DNA of 64,000 nt from Hormiphora californensis (Eukaryota > Ctenophora > Tentaculata > Cydippida > Pleurobrachiidae), in contig CM035354.1 of the NCBI GenBank assembly GCA_020137815.1, positions 4,792,796-4,856,795 of the forward strand, written 5' to 3'. Below are positions 38,997 to 63,082 of the stretch, in pieces. Within the stretch, counting starts at the first letter, position 1. The number at the start of each line of letters is the position of its first letter. The notes below the pieces were generated by a model. That model did no database searches. It was given only the letters and a program-made list of their open reading frames with translations, and was not told the DNA's origin. Both the position numbers and the translations under genes were made by a program.

Positions 38997-39866
38997 AACT
39001 ACTGAACAACGAGACAGAAAATAAGCGTGATTTGGATTCGAGTTTGGACACTGCAGAGAGTCAGTTAGGCAATGGAAAGTCGCAAAGTACTAGCTGGTTA
39101 GGCAGATTTGAAAGCAGTGCAAGGAAACTAGATGAAACCTCGGACACTATCTGTCTGGTGCTCAGGGAATGAAAACGAGCAAGTGCAAACGGTGTGGGAT
39201 GTACTTAGCTGTAGGAGGGGGAGAGAGAGATATATATATATAGAGAGAGAGAGAGAGAAAAGATTGCATAAAAGGTACACAGCTTGTGCTCAAATAGCAA
39301 AGCTCTTTAGAGCAGCATCAATTCATATATATGTCCATTTGAGAGATAGAAAAAGATAGAGCGAGAGAGTTAAAGATAGAAAGGATTGGTTGCCATGGTT
39401 ACTCCGATTTAGACCACTGTACTACACGTTATTAGAACGTTATATAATTGATGGTAGACTGAGATAGAGAGAGCAATAAGTGGTGTGTTTATTGGCTGCA
39501 TCACTCATTTAGTTAATTACAATTATTTTGGGAGCCCTCTCCCTAGAGATTTCTCCCTGAACATGAATCACATAACAAAAGGACGGCGCCTTTCTGTAGT
39601 TCATAATTGCCACCTGGAATTTGTGAAATATCTAATACCCCTCTGTCACACTAAAATGTAACACAAGCTTCCTCAAACCCCTTTCAAAACAACAAATTCC
39701 CGAGTTCATTTTCACGCTTCATCAATCATCATTATCTTCTGCTTCTGATGATAGCTACTCTCTTGACCCCCCCCCCCCCAAGTTCCCTCGCCAAACCACC
39801 ACCCCCTCCAGCCCCCTCTCCCCAATCCCAAACCACCTAACTCCACCACACTATGAATCTCTAGCT
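38997..39866. other. Divergent intergenic region, possible shared promoter
   Basis: It separates the small minus-strand gene from aminoacylase-1. It holds short GA and TA runs (39220-39260 and 39340-39385) and a C tract at 39769-39779. No TATA box convincingly placed and no exon recognised. Confidence 0.4.
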
Positions 39867-42128
39867 ATGGTAATATCCAAGAAGGCTCGCCTGGACATGA
39901 CCCCTCCTGAGGTGGACAGGTTTGTGGAATACCTGAAGATAAAAACAGTACACCCGACCCCCGCATATCAGGAATGTAGACGGTGGCTGCTGGAGTACCT
40001 GCGGGATGACGTTGGTCTTGAGGTAGGAGCTGCATGTCTGTTCTTGTTGGGGTTCAGAGGACAGAGATAGCATGTCGTTGTAATTGTATGTGGGACGTGG
40101 ATAGTCACTAAGCTAAGATGCCACCAATAATTAACATACAACAAAGCGTTATAACGGGTTTCCTGTTTAGATAGTGGTAGATAAGGAGTTTGTTGAAGGG
40201 AAACCTGTCATTGTAGCGAAACTACCTGGATCAGAACCCCACCTACCTGCAGGTGAGTCACATATCCTACAACCCAGTCCATGTTGTACTTACTTTCACA
40301 TGCTGTATAGCTGGTTCAGAAGTTCGTGTCAGCCTCTCTTCTATTGACCGATTGACCCATCCCATCGTGTTTCAGTGTTTCACCAACCCCCACTTTCTTG
40401 TCAGTTCTTTAACCCCCTCTTCCTTCCTAGTTTTGTTGAACTCCCACACTGACGTGGTCCCGGTTGAAGAGGACAAGTGGGAACATGAGCCCTTCTCAGG
40501 ACACGTGACCCCAGAAGGACGGATATACGGGAGGGGAACACAGGACATGAAGTGTGTGGGTATTCAGCATATTGAGGCAGTCAGGAGGATAAAGAATCGG
40601 GGAGAGAAACTAAGGTTTTTGAAATGTCTCTCGTACATTCTCATTTCCTATCTAATCCAACATATAATTTGCCTTGTTCGACCCCCCTTCCAACATATAA
40701 TTTACCATATCAAGACTGTCTACCCTTTCAAGACTCACTGTGAGTCACAGACTACTGACTAATTAATTCAAAATTTCTCCCCAGGCGAACTCTCTACCTA
40801 TCGTTTCTACCCGATGAAGAAATAGGAGGGTTTCACGGTATGAAGGAGTTCTGTGAGAGTGAGGAATTTAGAGACCTAAACATTGGACTATCTCTTGATG
40901 AGGGGCTGGCAAGGGAGGATAATGACATGACTGTGTTTTATGGGGAGAGACACGCTTTTTGGGTCACGGTAAGTGAAACAGAGCTGATCAGATATGACTC
41001 GAGTTTTGTTCGAATCTCTCCACAAAAACATCAACATCAGTCACCATGACAACATGATATTTCCTTCAGAAATTGACCCCTTCTCTTCCTGATGCAGGTT
41101 AATTTTAGTGGTAATCCAGGTCACGGGTCTCGGTTTATTGAGGGTACAGCTGTTGAGAAGATGAGGAAACTGCTAAACACCGCTCTGGAATTCAGAGAGC
41201 AACAGAGAAAAAGGTAGGAAATTTTTGTCTTCATAATGTTGGTTCCAGTAACTGGCAACCTCGCCCGGACCCCAAAAGTGACTTTTTACCCCCCCCCCCC
41301 CCTCTGGTCTTGATACCAAATTCCCACTATCAGTGATTCCATTTACTATTTCCACATGTTTGCAGGTTGATAGCTAATGCGTGTATGCCGTTAGGGAATG
41401 TGACTACCGTCAATGTCACTATGATTCACGGCGGGGTTCAGGCTAATGTTATCCCTAGCGAGTTCGCTATCACACTGGATTGCAGGTAAATGTAGTGGCC
41501 TTTACACCAACTTGACTCTCTAGTGTGTAACTCATTTCAAGTTTAATATTGAGTCGCTTCACTCATGTACTTCACTCATGTACTTTCAAACTAACTGACA
41601 CACATGACACATATCTCCTATAGGGTGTGTCACGAGTACGCGTTTAATGAGTTCAAGGCTAAGTTGGAAGGATGGGTTGAGGAGGCTGGAGGTGGGGAGA
41701 TAACGTTTATAAAGGATTCAGATAACACCATATGTTCCTCGACTGATGCGGGTGACAAGTGGTGGACTGCCCTTACCAGTAAGTAGCACTCTGTCTGCCT
41801 GTCAGTCTGTCTTTCTGTCTGTCTGTCTGTCTCTCTCTCTTTCCAATAAGTAAACAATGATGCCCACTGCTATATTTTCCATGACAAATCTTCCTTGTTA
41901 TCAGGTGCCTGTGAGAAGAATTCAGTTTCCCTGGTTCCCGAGATATTCCCAGCAGGAACGGATTCCAGGTACCTCCGGAGATTTGGTATTCCTGCCTACG
42001 GGTTCTCTCCCATCAACAACACCCCAATTCTACTTCATGACCATAATGAGTGGCTGGGAACGGACACATTCATTCGGGGTATTGGGATCTTACAAGATGT
42101 TATTGAGAGTGTTGCTAATGTGAACTAG
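39867..42128 (+). CDS. ACY1: Aminoacylase-1 (M20 zinc hydrolase)
   Basis: Cytosolic zinc enzyme that hydrolyses N-acylated amino acids to free amino acids. Eight exons (39867-40022, 40171-40252, 40431-40614, 40785-40968, 41098-41213, 41366-41485, 41624-41778 and 41905-42128) join in frame to 406 residues, against 408 in human. Metal and catalytic motifs are all present: LLNSHTDVVPV (zinc His), GTQDMKC (bridging Asp), LPDEEIGG (catalytic Glu and zinc Glu), SLDEGLA (zinc Glu), and LLHDHNE near the C-terminus (zinc His). The N-terminal FVEYLKIKTVHPTPAY is typical of the family. The gene appears complete, with no frame problems. It ends about 430 bases before a Mutator-like transposon. Confidence 0.95.
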
Positions 42129-42644
42129 GGAGAATCAGACTTTTTAACTGACACAGCTAATCTGTTAAAGGGATTTTTAATGAACACTGCATGATTATTA
42201 TATGTACCCGGTGTGGTTTTTAAAGATTTGAATTAAATTATTGTAATCTTTTTGAGGGTTTTTTTACTAAAAGTGCTATTTACAGTTTAGTTCTTATTGA
42301 CTATTATGATATGCCGTATTTCTTTTCGTTACAACACTCAAAGCAAGGGGCGGATTACTCTCATGAGGCGGTGCTGTCTGGCGGCATCGACCCCATCTGA
42401 GCGCACTGTCGAGAATCAAAATGAGGTCCGCCAGACACTGACAGAGGGGGCACGGTGCAGGTCCGGGGTTAGTCCATCTTGCTATACGATGACGTTACCT
42501 CTTCACGAGGAGGTTCACCGGTTGTCTGACAGAGAGAAGCGGGTTGTTACGTGACACGGCGTGCCTGGTGAAACTTTAACACGACCTAGCATGCTACGGG
42601 AAACCACCACTTGTACGTGGTAGCTGAGGGTCTACAGAAGATTA

Positions 42645-42925
42645 CGTACGATAATGCCTACGGTCAATAATGCCTACAGGGTATATAGGCATATATAATT
42701 GGGTGTAGGCAAAACCGTCAAAACGGCAATAATGCCTACGGTGGCAATAATGCCTACGATAAAGTACGATAATGCCTACGATCAATAATGCCTACATTAT
42801 TGATAATTGGGTGTAGGCAAAAGCATCAATATTATTGTTGATATGGCGATAATGCCTACAGGGGTGATTGGGTGTAGGCAAAAGCGTCAATATTATTGTT
42901 GATATGGCGATAATGCCTACAAGCG
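42645..42925. repeat. Left subterminal motif array of the MULE
   Basis: About eight copies of ATAATGCCTAC with short variable spacers, interleaved with GTAGGCAAAA in the opposite sense. A longer block (ATTGGGTGTAGGCAAAAGCG then TCAATATTATTGTTGATATG) occurs twice. Possible transposase-binding sites. Confidence 0.75.
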
Positions 42926-43281
42926 TCAAATCATCATATCCCGATTGGTAACGTGACCCTGAGGGCGGCACCAATACGATATAGGAGATATGGCTCGTTA
43001 GTTATTGGAGTAAACCGATTGACATGAGAGCTCCTCTAATCGGTAAGGCTTAAGCTCTCATGTCTCATGTCGGATTGGATACGTGATATGGGCGGTTCAT
43101 CTAACGGCTTGTTACAACGATTAGAGGAGCTCTCATGTCTCATTCACTATGCTAATCGGTTGGACCTACTACTCCTCCTCCTCCTCTTCCTGCTACACCT
43201 ACCCTACCCACCCTACCTACCCCTCCTCCTCCTCCGCCTGCTACACCTACCCTACCTACCCCTCCTCCTCCTGTCACATCC

Positions 43282-43656
43282 TCTCTTCAATTCCTGACTG
43301 GTGCTAAAGGTGGACGACAGGCCGCCTATAATGGATACCTCTACTGTGGAAACAGGAAGACCCAGAAAGTCCAGCACTGGGCCTGCAAGGACCGGAAACA
43401 GTACACACCAAACTGTACGGGACGACTAACTACCACCCTCGATGAACCAGTTGGAGTAGTAAAGGAGACCCCGCACACCCATGACCCCTCCATCCAGACA
43501 ACATCGGCAAATGCCTTCCTCTCTAGACTCCGGCAAGTTACTACCTCTTCATCTGACGCCCCTGCGAAGCTGGTAACCAGTCTACTAGGCGGGACCCCCC
43601 AGGACGCCATCCATGAGCTGCCTGACCTAAAAAAGCTCAAGAGAAAAGTTACCTAA
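43282..43656 (+). pseudogene. FLYWCH zinc-finger part of the MULE transposase
   Basis: The open stretch FLTGAKGGRQAAYNGYLY, then QHWACKDRKQYTPNCTGR and HTHDPS shows the FLYWCH pattern: F, K-G, GY-Y, W-C, C, H-H. This domain often precedes MULE transposases in animals. The frame stops at 43654 before the catalytic part, and no convincing start codon precedes it. Confidence 0.75.
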
Positions 43657-43699
43657 AAGAGGAGACTGGAGAGAGGATACCCCCTGATTGAAGCTACAT

Positions 43700-44186
43700 G
43701 CGCTACAGAGTTTTCCCTACCTCTTCCTTCATCTGGGACCGGCTTCCATATATTCTCGGACACCACCACCTCCCTCAACCGGCGTGTTATTGCAATGGCC
43801 TCCACCAACACCCTCGAAGTCCTCAACCAACACCACTCCACCCTCTATCTGGATGGAACCTTCAAGGTGGCACCCAAACACTTCCGGCAACTTTGGATCG
43901 TCTGCGGCCATGTCCCCGTACCAACAACCACTCGGAAGGGAACAACAATGCCTTGAACCGCTTCATCGGTTGCAGTAATCCCTCTGGTGGACTCCTGGCG
44001 GACGCCCTGACCCAGTTCAATCAACAGGCCGAACTACACATCGAGCACTGCCTCACTGGGAACGTTCCTGCCGCTAAGAGGAGGAAGAAGTATCGGGACC
44101 TTGAGGAGAGGATCAAGAAAGCCATCAGTAACTACGGAACTGTCGGACTTGCCCTTTACTGCAGATCTTTGAGCAGACTTGTGTAA
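43700..44186 (+). pseudogene. MULE transposase fragments (catalytic start and C-terminus)
   Basis: One frame reads MASTNTLEVLNQHHSTLYLD followed by GTFKVAPKHFRQLWIVCGH. The YLDGTFKVAP stretch carries the first catalytic Asp of MULE transposases (near 43852). A different frame from about 43935 reads NNHSEGNNNALNRF and KYRDLEERIKKAI, which fits the C-terminal part. The central region with the other acidic residues is missing, so a deletion of several hundred bases lies near 43915-43935. Confidence 0.75.
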
Positions 44187-44242
44187 AATTCAGTTGTATT
44201 TCAGTTTTATTTCAGTTTTATAATAATGAACTAGCTTGTTTT

Positions 44243-44243
<1 letters not shown>

Positions 44244-44297
<54 letters not shown>

Positions 44298-44299
44298 TC

Positions 44300-44330
<31 letters not shown>

Positions 44331-44378
44331 CTCTTTCTCTTTCTCTCTCTTTCTCTCTCTCTTTCTCTCTTCTATTTT
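44244..44378. repeat. (CT)n microsatellite inside the MULE
   Basis: Pure CT to about 44292, then CT mixed with CTTT. Confidence 0.95.
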
Positions 44379-44444
44379 CAGTCTCTTTTCTATCAATATA
44401 TATATTTCTATATATTGAAATATTGATAGAAAAGAGAATGAAAG

Positions 44445-44542
44445 ATTGCATTGCAGTTGACAACTCGCTAAGAATATCTCGATTCGGTAAATATATATAC
44501 CGAATCGAGATATCCTTAGCGAGTTGTCAACTGCAATGCAAT
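44445..44542. repeat. 98-bp near-perfect palindrome
   Basis: ATTGCATTGCAGTTGACAAC (44445) is repeated inverted at 44523-44542, with the arms meeting at a TATATATA centre near 44493. I count one mismatch over the arms. A smaller palindrome (TTTCTATCAATATATA and inverse) lies just upstream at 44390-44432. Confidence 0.9.
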
Positions 44543-44768
44543 ACTGCCTACACCCTGAGGTGGAGGGTAGGCAAAACTGCTCGTAGGCATTATTGTCAAC
44601 ATCAGTGGTAAAATCACAGTTTTGCCTACATGGTAGGCATTATGTACCGTAGGCAAAACTGCGGTTTACCCCCCTGGTGTTGACGATAATGCCTACAAGC
44701 AGTTTTGCCTACCCTCCACCTCTAATTAGGTGTTTTAGGGTGTAGGCATTATTGACCGTAGGCATTAT
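44543..44768. repeat. Right subterminal motif array of the MULE
   Basis: It carries GTAGGCATTAT and GTAGGCAAAACTG in both orientations (about ten sites in 226 bases), plus the inverted pair CCTACACCCTGAGG...GGTGTTTTAGGGTGTAGG. The motifs match the left array. Confidence 0.75.
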
Positions 44769-44779
44769 TGTATGCTACC

Positions 44780-45966
44780 CTACAGAATGGCGCTACGGTG
44801 CGGGAAAAAAAATTCCATTGCCTAAAATCGTTTTTTTTACTTTTATTTGATTTGGGTCAAAATTGGCTATATCAAACGTGGTCCCGAAAAATCCATAATG
44901 ACTTAGCACACGAAATATGTCACCCCCACCTATTTTTGCACGTAGAATCGATTGCCGTTGAAGTCGAATCTCTAAAATGACTGTAAAATGGTCAAAAGTT
45001 GATTTTTTACCATTTTTTTGAGGTTTTTGGCCCCTAAACCATTGAACACGTTGAGATAGGAATTTGAAACTAGTGCCAATCGTTAAAATGGTCATTTTTC
45101 TACCAAGAACCAAGTTTTCGTGTATATCCGATTTATGGTTAGATTTGGGCAAATTGTTGAAATCTGCCAACTAGGAGAACCGTAGCTTGATTTTTTCCTT
45201 TTTTATATTTTGGCATTTTTGACAAACTTCTGATTGAAATGGCCAGTCGGGACCATGCTTAAGTTGTTTATGGGACAATTTTCGACTAAAATCCAAGATT
45301 TCATACCAATCCAATAACAGATCGTTGATTTGTAGAAAATTTAAGTAGGCAAAACGGTCAAAATAAGCAAGAAAAGTTGTTATTTTGACCGTTTTGCCTA
45401 CTTAAATTTTCTACAAATCAACGATCTGTTATTGGATTGGTATGAAATCTTGGATTTTAGTCGAAAATTGTCCCATAAACAACTTAAGCATGGTCCCGAC
45501 TGGCCATTTCAATCAGAAGTTTGTCAAAAATGCCAAAATATAAAAAAGGAAAAAATCAAGCTACGGTTCTCCTAGTTGGCAGATTTCAACAATTTGCCCA
45601 AATCTAACCATAAATCGGATATACACGAAAACTTGGTTCTTGGTAGAAAAATGACCATTTTAACGATTGGCACTAGTTTCAAATTCCTATCTCAACGTGT
45701 TCAATGGTTTAGGGGCCAAAAACCTCAAAAAAATGGTAAAAAATCAACTTTTGACCATTTTACAGTCATTTTAGAGATTCGACTTCAACGGCAATCGATT
45801 CTACGTGCAAAAATAGGTGGGGGTGACATATTTCGTGTGCTAAGTCATTATGGATTTTTCGGGACCACGTTTGATATAGCCAATTTTGACCCAAATCAAA
45901 TAAAAGTAAAAAAAACGATTTTAGGCAATGGAATTTTTTTTCCCGCACCGTAGCGCCATTCTGTAG
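44780..45966. repeat. 1,187-bp palindrome, 587-bp arms, 13-bp spacer
   Basis: The arms 44780-45366 and 45380-45966 appear to be exact inverted copies; the spacer is GCAAGAAAAGTTG. The same 125-residue open frame can be read outward on both arms, which reflects the symmetry and is not evidence of a gene. The outer tip CTACAGAATGG overlaps the inner end of the right terminal repeat of the transposon. Confidence 0.95.
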
Positions 45967-46043
45967 ACCCTCAGCTACCACGTACAAGTGGTGGTTTCCC
46001 GTAGCATGCTAGGTCGTGTTAAAGTTTCACCAGGCACGCCGTG

Positions 46044-47334
46044 GTGAGGGATGCCGGGGAACATCATGCTGATCCAGTGTCCAGACAGTGCTGGGCTATT
46101 GCTAGTTTTGCGCTCTCGTCAGTGCAGAAAGCAAACCATTTCGAGACGCGCGCACTGTAATATTCCATGTGCTGACAAGCGCCCATTGATCAACAGCATA
46201 CCCACTGAACTATTTCCACCATTCCGTGCCTACGTTGTGGCCACTTTTAGTGCCCCTTGGATCAAAGAGAGACACAAACGTTTTTGTGAAATGGGAAATC
46301 AACTAAAACAAGTTTGGAAACAAAAGCTGCAGTCCAAAATACCAAATCAGGTGTGTCAAATCAAAATCACACACACGCACAAACAACCAAACACACTAGC
46401 ACGTGTACATTAACACTCGGATAAAATAGCAGGATAAGACAAACTAGATACATATCCGGCATAGAATTCGGATATCCCAAGGTATCTTGATATTACTGAC
46501 TTGTCCTGTTAGTGCTATTCTATTTCTATCCGTCGGTTAATGAATACGTGCTACTGACAGCACCCAAGCACACAGACACACCTGTACCATTGCTAATTAC
46601 TATTTAATTACACCTAATTTCATGCAAGTTAATCTCATAATTGCCATAATTCACAGGGATGGTAAGATTAAGAAGGCGGAATGAATCAAAATGAGTGAAA
46701 AATGAGTGAAACTTCATGTGATCTAATATTGATTCTACAGATATCTGTGAAGGTTTTTACAACAAAACAAAATGAATGTGAGATACTTATGAAATACCTA
46801 GATATAATATACTTAATATTACGTACACACCAAGGACCCTGGTACCACCCTAATTCAGCTCCTGAGCTGAGTGGTATAATTATAAATTAAGCTCAGCGAT
46901 TATTTGTGATCTAAAAAAGCTAAAAAAGATACACGACCATATTACAGCTTCATCACCTACTCTCTTTCTTCTGTTACATGTAGGTATTTGGAATCGGATG
47001 GGCACTGTCTGCCGGAGCCGAGCCGATCTGCCGGTCGAATCGGCGCCGCCAGATAGATAGCCCCCGGGGGTGAAATTAAACCAGTCCCTATTTCACATCA
47101 CAAAAGCAAAGATCGGTTTGTGCAATGGTCCAGCCAATGAAACAATATTTCAGCTGCACTACCCCAACACAGTTAGTTAGCGCTATACACTATTAATATT
47201 AACTCAAGTTAAAACGGAACAGTTATAAATTAATTTAGTATCCGAACCTCTCTCTCTCTCTTAGTGTCTGAGTATTAGCAGCCCATGAAAAAAACAAAAC
47301 AAAAATAACACGCAAAAAACACAGCTGAATAGAG
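46044..47334. other. Intergenic region between the MULE and the MCTP gene
   Basis: Mostly AT-rich and unremarkable. A GC-rich inverted stretch (GCCGGAGCCGAGCCGATCTG, then GATTCGGCGCCGCC) lies at about 47010-47055. I see no exon. A 3' UTR of the minus-strand gene should begin just below 47335. Confidence 0.5.
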
Positions 47335-60992
<13,658 letters not shown>

Positions 60993-61612
60993 GGACTCTA
61001 GATTTGGGGGAGTAAGATATTGTCAGCACTGGCATACAGAGAGATGTTGAAATACTGTATCAATGAGCGATATAAATCTAAAATCAACCAATCATAACAC
61101 ACATGACGAGTTTGGAAAGTTTAAAAGGCAGAGGGATGGGAAGTAAGCTATCAATGACCAAGGTTTGTAACGCGAGCAGTTGAATTCAAGAGAGTTGAAC
61201 ATATAACATGGCAGTTGCGATGTCATTGCATGATAAAGACAGGAGGAGCTCAGATGAGAGATAAGGACACAACGGGTGGTCTAAAAACACCACCCTCAGC
61301 ATTATATAAAATAAATTCTAGCGGATCGAAATGCTTTAGAGTGACTGACGATGAAATAACGAACACGCCATAAGGGGAATAAGTACCACCGTTTCTCTCT
61401 CTCTCCCTCGCCCTTCTATACCATTCCTCTTTTTCTCTCAACTTCCCTGTGCTATCTCGTGCTATTATCAAAGAGTACATGTGGGGCGGGGCAACACACG
61501 TCAAGAGATCAGATGATGATCCCCTGTTGTTGTGTAACATTTCAATCAGCGAGACTCGGTTGATAAAACACGAGGGATAGACACGGATATATTAATGAAC
61601 ACAATGAGAGAG

Positions 61613-61703
61613 AGACCCCCATTTTATATGTATGGTGCCCCCTCTGCCCCGTCTCTCTCGAGAGGGGGCAGAGGAGGCACCATACATATATAATATGGGG
61701 TGC
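61613..61703. repeat. Imperfect 90-bp hairpin
   Basis: CCCCATTTTATATGTATGG then TGCCCCCTCTGCCCC pairs with GGGGCAGAGGAGGCA then CCATACATATATAATATGGG. Stems are about 37 bp with a few mismatches or bulges, and the loop (TCTCTCTCGAGA) is short. Confidence 0.8.
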
Positions 61704-61811
61704 GGGTAAATGGTTACAAAGTAATGTTACAAAGAAGGGCACTAAAGCTTCAGCTAGGGATGGAGGCTGAGGCTGAAAGGATGATACATAGTTATGGACA
61801 AACGAGAATAT

Positions 61812-61814
<3 letters not shown>

Positions 61815-61886
<72 letters not shown>
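61815..61886. repeat. (GA)n microsatellite
   Basis: Pure GA run upstream of the MCTP coding start. Confidence 0.95.
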
Positions 61887-61889
<3 letters not shown>

Positions 61890-62838
61890 AGAGAGATAAA
61901 GAGAGAGAGAAAGGTACGTCAGGTGGGCAAAGATGAGGGCCACACTCGCACAATACCCCACTCTCTCTATCTCTATATCACTCACTCACTCACTCACTCT
62001 CCCTCTCTCTATCTATCTCCCCCACTCTCTCTCTATCTCTCTATCACTCCCCTTCTCTCTCCCCCTGGATCAATACACACGCATGAGGGAGAAGTTGTGA
62101 AAGAGACAGGGGTAGAACAATGGAAGAGTCAATACAGGGTATAGCAGCAGTAGTAGTCTACAAGCAAAGGCCACCACGCCTCTTTGTGTGCGCTTTACAC
62201 ACGTACGTACCACACATAGGGGGGACCACACGGCAAGTGGCTGGTATTATACAGGGACTGGGAGAGGTGCCAGGGAGAGTGAGAGGAGGGGGAACTGGGG
62301 AGAGTGAGAGTATGGGGAACTGCGGAGAGAGAAAGGGAAGCAAAGTGAGACGATATATGGCCAGCAGGTGTCTTCTATCGGCCGTGTTTGGCAAACTAAC
62401 TCTCTCACATACACACGCGTATACAAATTAACGGAAAATGGGTAGCTGCTGAGGGCACGGAACCCGATGATTTCACATACAAACCAAATTAGCCACAAAT
62501 AAAGTTTCCCAAGTTAGGGAAATGTCGTATGAAATATCAGCAGCAACATGGCAATGATCAATGTAACAATTTGCACCGGGACATCACTCACACAACATCT
62601 TCTTCTTCTACGAGTGTCGGGTGTGAGACCCTAAAGAACTATCGCGACTAGGTAGACACTGGTGTGGTAACTCACACAAAATGTTGCTTCATAATATACA
62701 CTGTACCAGTACACAACCGATACACACACAGACAAAGGTGGAAGCCCAGCAATTACTAAGTGAGCAAGACGCTACAGAGTGAGAGTGTTAGATGTGTAGA
62801 ACAAAAGCTAGACAACAGAGACTATTATGATTATAGAT

Positions 62839-62853
62839 AGGGAGAGAGAGAGA

Positions 62854-62944
<91 letters not shown>

Positions 62945-62956
62945 AAGAGAGAGAGG

Positions 62957-63001
<45 letters not shown>

Positions 63002-63032
63002 AGAGAGAGAGAGAGAGAGGGGAGGGAGAGAG

Positions 63033-63080
<48 letters not shown>
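62839..63080. repeat. (GA)n microsatellite, long interrupted
   Basis: The longest GA tract in the window, with GGAG and GAAA interruptions. It reads as Ser-Leu or Arg-Glu repeats in translation, which is not coding. Confidence 0.95.

Positions 63081-63082
<2 letters not shown>

Larger units (their letters stand above)
42555..46043. mobile_element. Mutator-like (MULE) DNA transposon, 3,489 bp, internally damaged
   Basis: 85-bp terminal inverted repeats (42555-42639 and 45959-46043) begin CACGGCGTGCCTGGTGAAAC and are essentially identical. GTGA directly flanks both ends (42551-42554 and 46044-46047). A 9-bp duplication typical of MULEs is not seen. The interior holds a FLYWCH domain, transposase fragments, a (CT)n tract, arrays of GTAGGCATTAT-type motifs next to both ends, a 98-bp hairpin and a 1,187-bp palindrome next to the right end. 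The transposase is broken, so this copy is non-autonomous. Confidence 0.85.

Noticed and set aside
42297-42554. 85-codon open frame left of the MULE as a transposon gene
   Set aside because: It lies outside the terminal repeats and resembles nothing I recognise.
44793-45953. Two identical 125-residue open frames facing outward
   Set aside because: They are the two arms of one palindrome. Composition is AT-driven, there is no recognised domain, and no splice or start context supports them.
46051-46413. 120-codon open frame right of the transposon
   Set aside because: No family resemblance seen, and no splice sites or conserved motif to support it.
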